A stretch of DNA of 26,923 nucleotides, taken from NCBI GenBank assembly GCA_964592815.1, contig CAZQGE010000016.1, forward strand, positions 1 to 26,923. Direction: 5' to 3'. This document shows positions 22,321 through 26,923 of the stretch, in pieces (position 1 is the first letter of the stretch; the number at the start of each line of letters is the position of its first letter). This DNA is from CAZQGE01 sp964592815 (GTDB lineage: Bacteria > Bacillota > Clostridia > Christensenellales > CAG-917). Made by a program: the position numbers and the translations under genes. The notes under the pieces are model-generated. The model did no database searches, was not told where the DNA came from, and saw nothing but the letters and a program-made list of their open reading frames with translations.

Positions 22321-23178
22321 ATGACAAAAGGACGAGGAATTTTTAGGCATAGATTAAATATCGCATTTATTCTTATAACTACGCTTCTGCTTGCATATAA
22401 TTTTGCATACGTCATAAAGGAGTGCAGTATGGAGAATATATCTTTTGCCGAAACCCCGTCCTTTCGTCTTATCGCAAAATTTTCAACCTATTACGGAGAA
22501 AGTTCCGACTCGCGGAAACACAACGTCGCCTTAGCGTCATCAAAGATTAACGGCTTAACGTTGTACCCTGAAGAAGAGTTTTCATTCAATGATACAGTAG
22601 GCAAAAGAAGCAAAGAAAACGGTTTTCAAAGTGCGTTTATAATTTCACAAGGTAAATTTGTCGAGGGAACAGGAGGTGGAGTTTGTCAAGTATCTACGAC
22701 GCTTTACAACTGCGCTTTGCTTGCCAACTTAACAATCACTTGCGTTCACCCGCACTCTCTTGCGGTGAGTTACGTCGCGCCTTCATTTGACGCTATGGTG
22801 TCATCTGTCAGCGATTTGCGTTTTGTAAACAGTTTGTCTGCGCCAATAACAATCAAATGCGTTGCGGACGGTAAATTTTTGAAATTTGAGATATATGGTC
22901 ACGAGCAGTTTAACATAAGACGCAGGTATGAAAAAGTAGCTGTCATTCCATATCAAACGACTTACGTAGAAGATAGTTCTATGCAAGAAAATCAACGGAT
23001 AATTGACACGCACGGCATAGACGGCTTTCAATCTAAAGGTTATCTTGATTACTATCAAAATAAAAAACTTGTAAAGACTGTGCAAATTCGCTCTGACAAG
23101 TATCAGCCTCTTAATTGCATCATTTTGACGGGCAAGAAGCCAGAATTAAAACCTGAAAATAAACAAATATCTCAGTAA
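22321..23178 (+). CDS. VanW-family protein, membrane-anchored
   Basis: This 285-residue protein has one N-terminal membrane span (about 13-31, NIAFILITTLLLAYNFAYVI) with a basic flank inside, so the rest should be outside the cell. The VanW domain follows: FSFNDTVGKRS (87-97), then GTGGGVCQVSTTLYN (116-130) and HPHSLAVSYV. VanW occurs in some vancomycin-resistance clusters and very widely elsewhere in Gram-positives. No other van gene is nearby, so resistance should not be inferred; the function is unknown. I chose ATG 22321. An in-frame TTG at 22294 adds nine residues without a ribosome site. CATACT ends six bases before the ATG, so this could be another leaderless gene, with weaker support. 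Confidence 0.9.
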   Translation: MTKGRGIFRHRLNIAFILITTLLLAYNFAYVIKECSMENISFAETPSFRLIAKFSTYYGESSDSRKHNVALASSKINGLTLYPEEEFSFNDTVGKRSKENGFQSAFIISQGKFVEGTGGGVCQVSTTLYNCALLANLTITCVHPHSLAVSYVAPSFDAMVSSVSDLRFVNSLSAPITIKCVADGKFLKFEIYGHEQFNIRRRYEKVAVIPYQTTYVEDSSMQENQRIIDTHGIDGFQSKGYLDYYQNKKLVKTVQIRSDKYQPLNCIILTGKKPELKPENKQISQ

Positions 23179-23214
23179 AAAAACTAACTTATCAAACTCC
23201 TTATGTCATCTATC

Positions 23215-23242
23215 TTGACTTGCCGTCAATTTTCATTATAAT
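23215..23242 (+). promoter_or_regulatory. Phosphosugar mutase promoter
   Basis: TTGACT (23215-23220) and TATAAT (23237-23242) are 16 bases apart. TTGAC-TTGCC-GTCAA (23215-23229) forms a short inverted repeat over the -35. Confidence 0.7.
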
Positions 23243-23266
23243 ATTAAGATAATAAGGAGCGTGTAT

Positions 23267-25009
23267 ATGAACTATTTGGATACATACAATAATTGGCTCA
23301 ACTCAAACGAACTTACCCCAACCCAAAAGGACGAATTGAAAAACCTTTCTGACGGCGAAATTAAAGAACGCTTTTATACAGATTTGGAATTTGGCACAGC
23401 CGGAATGCGTGGGATGATTGAACTCGGCACAAACAGAATGAATATTTATGCTGTTAGGCGCGCAACAAAAGGACTTGCTGAATACGTCAAAACTTTGGGC
23501 AAAAGCGCAATGAAACAAGGCATTGTAATTTCTTATGATACAAGACGTTGTTCAAGCGAATTTGCCATTGAAACTGCAAAAGTGCTTTCTGCAAACGGCA
23601 TAAACTCTTATATATTTGAAGACGTACGCCCTGTGCCTATATGCTCGTTTGCCATACGCAACCTTAATGCAGTCGGCGCTATTATGATTACCGCATCACA
23701 CAACCCTAAAATTTATAACGGATATAAAGTTTATGGTGAAGACGGTGCGCAAATGTCACCAGAGGCAACTGACATTGTTGTAAAATTTATTGAAAAAACT
23801 GAATATTTCAACATTAAAACAGCTACATTGAACGTTTCTGCCAAAGACATAAAAGGAAAAGATAACTTTAAGCTAGACGAGTTTATAACTGTAATAGGAA
23901 ATAGCGTTGACGAACAATATTTTGAAGCAATCGAAAAGTTGTCGTTATCTCCTGACGCAGTCAAAGAATACGGAAATAAAGTTAAAATTGTTTACACCCC
24001 TATTCACGGCAGCGGATATATGCCCGTAACAACCATATTAAAGCGTATGAATATCGCTGTAAGCGTGGTAAAAGAGCAAGCCGAGCCTGACACGGAGTTC
24101 TCTACTGTGCGCGTTCCGAACCCAGAGGAAGCTGACACTTTGAAACTTGGTGTTGAGCTTGCAGACAAAATCGGTAGTGACATTGTAATTGGAACAGACC
24201 CTGACGCAGACAGAATTGGAATTGCAATCCGTGATAACAACGGCAATTTTGTTTTGTTAAACGGAAACCAAACGGGAACTTTGATTGCAGACTACATTAT
24301 GAAGCGAAAACAAGCGGAAGGTGTTTTGCCGTCAAACGGAGCTTTGGTAAAGACCATTGTTACGACCGAACTAGCCACAAAAGTTGCTGAAAGTTATGGA
24401 GTAAAAACTTTTGACGTTTTAACTGGCTTTAAGTTTATCGGTGAAAAAATTAAGGAATGGGAAACTACTGGCGAATACACTTACGTTTACGGCTTTGAAG
24501 AAAGCTACGGCTCGCTTGTTGGAACACACGCAAGGGATAAAGATGCGGTTGTTGCAAGTATGATTTTTGCCGAAATGGTTTGCTACTACGAAAGCGTCAA
24601 CCAAAGCGTTTATTCCGTACTTCAAAATTTATACAAAAAATTTGGCTATTTTGTGGAGAGTTCGACTTCTGTTGGATACAGCGGAATTGATGGAATGGAT
24701 AAAATGAAAGGGATTATGCTTAAACTACGTCAAACAAACTTTTCGGAAATTGCAGGCGTAAAAGTTATTGCAAAAAGCGACTTTGTGGACGGTATAACCT
24801 ATAAAGCCAACGGCGAAACTGAAAAAATTGTTTTGCCAAAAACAAACGCATTAAAATTGTTTTTGGAGAAAGGCGATTGGATATGTGTAAGGCCAAGCGG
24901 AACTGAACCAAAGTTAAAGTTTTACGTTGCAACATCCAAAGCGTCGCAATCTGAGGCAAATGAAAAAGCCAAAGGATATCTCGCTTTTATGAAGGACTTA
25001 GCCAAATAA
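23267..25009 (+). CDS. Phosphoglucomutase/phosphomannomutase (alpha-D-phosphohexomutase)
   Basis: This 580-residue enzyme moves a phosphate between C1 and C6 of a hexose, most likely glucose. Motifs in order are GTAGMRG (about 44-50), the phosphoserine loop TASHNPKIYNG with catalytic Ser144, the magnesium loop GTDPDADRIG (Asp311, 313, 315), the sugar loop GFEESYGS (about 405) and the phosphate-binding RPSGTEPKLKFY near 545. The length matches the PgcA-like subgroup, whose product glucose-1-phosphate feeds glycolipid and polysaccharide synthesis. I chose ATG 23267, seven bases after AAGGAG; the in-frame GTG at 23261 is only one base from it. Confidence 0.94.
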   Translation: MNYLDTYNNWLNSNELTPTQKDELKNLSDGEIKERFYTDLEFGTAGMRGMIELGTNRMNIYAVRRATKGLAEYVKTLGKSAMKQGIVISYDTRRCSSEFAIETAKVLSANGINSYIFEDVRPVPICSFAIRNLNAVGAIMITASHNPKIYNGYKVYGEDGAQMSPEATDIVVKFIEKTEYFNIKTATLNVSAKDIKGKDNFKLDEFITVIGNSVDEQYFEAIEKLSLSPDAVKEYGNKVKIVYTPIHGSGYMPVTTILKRMNIAVSVVKEQAEPDTEFSTVRVPNPEEADTLKLGVELADKIGSDIVIGTDPDADRIGIAIRDNNGNFVLLNGNQTGTLIADYIMKRKQAEGVLPSNGALVKTIVTTELATKVAESYGVKTFDVLTGFKFIGEKIKEWETTGEYTYVYGFEESYGSLVGTHARDKDAVVASMIFAEMVCYYESVNQSVYSVLQNLYKKFGYFVESSTSVGYSGIDGMDKMKGIMLKLRQTNFSEIAGVKVIAKSDFVDGITYKANGETEKIVLPKTNALKLFLEKGDWICVRPSGTEPKLKFYVATSKASQSEANEKAKGYLAFMKDLAK

Positions 25010-25065
25010 TTGTTGCAATTTGAAACGTTTACAAAAACGCATTAACGTGAATTGAAATAATTTAC

Positions 25066-25093
25066 AAAAAAGCCACAAAATTGTGGCTTTTTT
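25066..25093. terminator. Bidirectional terminator between mutase and PHP genes
   Basis: The 13-bp stem AAAAAAGCCACAA / TTGTGGCTTTTTT has a minimal AA loop and is followed by further T. It overlaps the first base of the PHP stop codon on the minus strand. Confidence 0.85.
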
Positions 25094-25884
25094 TAATAAA
25101 CTTTTAGTGCCTTTTGCGTGCGTTTGTCAAGTTCAAAAATAAAATCTTTGTCCTCGTCTCCGTGGAAATCGCTTCCACCCGTCGGCAAAAGTCCAAATCG
25201 CGTTGCAAGCGCGCTTAATGCCAATTTGTCTGCGTCTGTATGGCTTGGGTAATTGACTTCAAGTCCATTCAAACCAAATTTTTTTAGCCCTTCAAGCAAA
25301 CCTGCCAACCTACCGTCAGCCAAATATTTTTTTGGGTGCGCTACACTTGAAAACCCACCATATTTTTTTATTAGGTTTACCGCCTCAACAGGAGCAAGTC
25401 GCCTAGCGACAGTAAATGCTTTTCCGTTTACTCCCAAGTATTTGTCAAACGCTGAGCATATATCACTTACGTATTGTTGCTTGACCATCTGCCTTGCAAC
25501 ATTCATTCTGCCAAGCCCTTCAGATGAGTAGTCCAAATCAAGATTAACACCAAGTTTGTCAAGTTTTTCACCAAGCATCAAATTTCTTTCTGTTCTCATT
25601 TCCTTAATGTTTTCAAGTTCGGCTAAAAAGTCTTTGTTGCGGTAATCTATGTTATACCCCAAAATATGAATTTCACAAATTGAATAGGTTGAAAATTCTA
25701 TTCCATTGACAAATTGAATTCCGCAGTTTAAGCATTCTTTGCGAGCTTCCTCAATTCCGTCAATCGTATCGTGGTCCGTAACGGATATCAATTCCAATCC
25801 GCACTTTTTAGCCCAATCCACAACACTTTTTGGCGACATTGAACCGTCTGACGCCGTGGTATGCAAATGCAAATCGGTCTTCAT
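25093..25884 (-). CDS. PHP-domain phosphoesterase, RNase AM / nucleoside-bisphosphatase type
   Basis: This 263-residue metal-dependent phosphoesterase has PHP motifs I-IV: DLHLHTTASDG (His6, His8, Asp13), TDHDT (36-40), NGIEFS (Glu63) and, later, SSVAHPKKY and GGSDFHGD. The layout and length match the YciV/TrpH-like family, whose characterised members hydrolyse 3',5'-nucleoside bisphosphates or trim RNA 5' ends. An insert at about 100-160 is the family's usual helical region. I chose ATG 25884, one base after the rmuC stop with GTGGAG upstream; a GTG at 25899 would overlap rmuC by 14 bases. It is probably cotranscribed with rmuC. Confidence 0.9.
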   Translation of the reverse strand: MKTDLHLHTTASDGSMSPKSVVDWAKKCGLELISVTDHDTIDGIEEARKECLNCGIQFVNGIEFSTYSICEIHILGYNIDYRNKDFLAELENIKEMRTERNLMLGEKLDKLGVNLDLDYSSEGLGRMNVARQMVKQQYVSDICSAFDKYLGVNGKAFTVARRLAPVEAVNLIKKYGGFSSVAHPKKYLADGRLAGLLEGLKKFGLNGLEVNYPSHTDADKLALSALATRFGLLPTGGSDFHGDEDKDFIFELDKRTQKALKVY

Positions 25885-25885
25885 A

Positions 25886-26923
25886 TCAATTTTCTCCACT
25901 ATCTGACAATGGCAAATATTCTTCTAACAGATTATCGTCATTTTCATCTGAACTTAATCCGCTGACTTTGTCAAGTTTACGTCTTATAATTTCAGTTCGC
26001 TTATCCGCTTCATCAATTCCGTTTTGGACTTGCTCCAAACGCTTTTTGGTTGCTTGCAACATTTGGCTGAATTTGTTGAAGTCCTTGATGAAGGCTTGCA
26101 ACAACTTCCCAATTTCCGTGCTGCGCTTTTCGATAGCAATGCTTCTGAACCCCATTTGCAAGCTGTTTAGTAAAGCCGCTATTGTTGTAGGCCCACAAAT
26201 TACTACTCTATATTCGTTTTGCAAGTTCTCAATCAAACCATCAATTTTGACAACTTCTGCATACAAGCCTTCAATTGGCAAGTACATAACTGCAAAATCT
26301 GTTGTTGTGGGTGGAATAATATATTTATTTCTTATCGACATGGCCTCTTGTTTTATTCTGCGTTCAACAGCTTTTCTAGCACTATCCACGCCGTCTTTGT
26401 CGCCGTTTTCACTCGCTTCCACCAGCCTTTGGTAGTCTTCAAGTGGGCATTTAGAGTCTATTGGCAAATAAACTGTGCCGTCACCTTTCCCAGGCAATTT
26501 GATTGCAAAATCCACCATTTCTGTGCTTTTTGGTGTCAACATTAACTGCTTTTCATATTGCTCTCTTGTAAGTATTTGCGACAAAAGATTGTCAAGAGCA
26601 ACTTCACCCCAAGTTCCTCTCGTCTTTACATTGTTGAAAATTCCTTTCAAGTCGTTTACGCCTTTTTGCAAGTTTTGCAAGTCGGCAAAACTCTTTGTTA
26701 TTTCTTCAAGTCGCGAGCCTACAATTTTGAAGGATTGGTTGAAACGTTGGTCAAGAGTGCTTGACAATTTTTCGTCAACAGTTTCACGCATTTTTTCAAG
26801 CTGAACGACGTTTTCCGCTCTCATATCCGTTATGCTCTTGTTAGTTTCAGCACGCATATCCGCAATATTTTTTGTGAGTTCAACACGGTTGTCCGTTAAG
26901 GTTTTTATGTTGTCAGCAGTCAT
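25886..26923 (-). CDS. rmuC: DNA recombination protein RmuC (5' end outside window)
   Basis: The frame is open to the window edge. The ATG at 26923 is probably internal, because RmuC normally begins with a membrane anchor and a longer coiled coil. The visible part has a coiled-coil start with repeated DMRAE (about 22-37) and then the RmuC core: VKTRGTWGEVALDNLLSQIL (99-118), PIDSKCPLEDYQRL (154-167, nuclease-like) and VMYLPIEGLYAEVV. The C-terminal coiled coil is KRLEQVQNGIDEADKR. RmuC limits inversions at short repeats in E. coli and is predicted to be a nuclease. The final residues are acidic. Confidence 0.93.
   Translation of the reverse strand: MTADNIKTLTDNRVELTKNIADMRAETNKSITDMRAENVVQLEKMRETVDEKLSSTLDQRFNQSFKIVGSRLEEITKSFADLQNLQKGVNDLKGIFNNVKTRGTWGEVALDNLLSQILTREQYEKQLMLTPKSTEMVDFAIKLPGKGDGTVYLPIDSKCPLEDYQRLVEASENGDKDGVDSARKAVERRIKQEAMSIRNKYIIPPTTTDFAVMYLPIEGLYAEVVKIDGLIENLQNEYRVVICGPTTIAALLNSLQMGFRSIAIEKRSTEIGKLLQAFIKDFNKFSQMLQATKKRLEQVQNGIDEADKRTEIIRRKLDKVSGLSSDENDDNLLEEYLPLSDSGEN

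Noticed and set aside
22321..23178. VanW as evidence of vancomycin resistance
   Set aside because: VanW domains are widespread in Gram-positives, and no vanH/A/X, D-Ala ligase or two-component genes are present.
25830..26435. 201-residue plus-strand frame opposite the PHP and rmuC genes
   Set aside because: It is a shadow of two well-supported genes and has no recognisable motif or ribosome site.

Overview
The window looks like a piece of a low-GC, Gram-positive (Bacillota, probably Clostridia) chromosome, most likely from a metagenome-assembled genome. The reasons are: an AT-rich base composition; a tmk-holB-ricT cluster; a type III glutamine synthetase; an HPr-like protein with the Firmicutes regulatory serine; VanW, DegV and ECF-sigma families; and strong AGGAG ribosome sites. 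Ten Ns at 19962-19971 mark a scaffold join. No phage, insertion sequence, CRISPR array or plasmid gene was recognised, and most of the window is ordinary chromosome.

Layout. 1-1545 (minus): the start of a Pr6Pr-type membrane protein, preceded by an orphan amino-acid kinase. 1752-5451 (plus): an ECF sigma factor, a single-pass membrane protein that is probably its anti-sigma partner, and an 802-residue lipoprotein with InlB-like and GLUG-like repeats, closed by a 19-bp-stem terminator. 5580-5830: degenerate 43-bp tandem repeats. 6088-11202 (minus): leuS, serS, then a membrane M28 peptidase with its own promoter. 11523-15765 (plus): tmk-holB-ricT with overlapping frames, a 56-residue 2[4Fe-4S] ferredoxin, and a two-gene short-chain chromate-type transporter. 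15962-16861 (minus): an alpha/beta hydrolase. 17005-19086 (plus): type III glutamine synthetase. 19144-19971: a structured noncoding stretch holding tRNA-Pro(CGG), a cloverleaf-shaped palindrome touching its CCA end, a G-quadruplex motif, several hairpins, a duplicated 5' half of the tRNA, and the assembly gap. 20052-26923: HPr-like protein, ZIP metal transporter (minus), DegV, VanW, phosphosugar mutase, then PHP phosphoesterase and RmuC (minus).

How it works together. Most genes are housekeeping: aminoacyl-tRNA synthesis, dTMP supply with the DNA polymerase clamp loader, nitrogen assimilation, sugar-phosphate interconversion and metal uptake. The sigma factor, membrane protein and lipoprotein form a plausible envelope-sensing module. 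Control is easy to see because promoters are well formed, often with an extended -10 (TGn before the hexamer). At least three genes (sigma factor, first transporter half, DegV) have an extended -10 ending 6-7 bases before the start codon and no ribosome site, which predicts leaderless mRNAs. Perfect or near-perfect palindromes overlap or adjoin the promoters of glnN, the ferredoxin and the ZIP/DegV divergent pair.

Most unusual items: the tRNA-Pro neighbourhood, the leaderless promoters, and an 18-base in-frame minisatellite at the end of the first transporter gene whose last unit is also the ribosome site and start codon of the second. I did not find a convincing new multi-gene defence or biosynthetic system.
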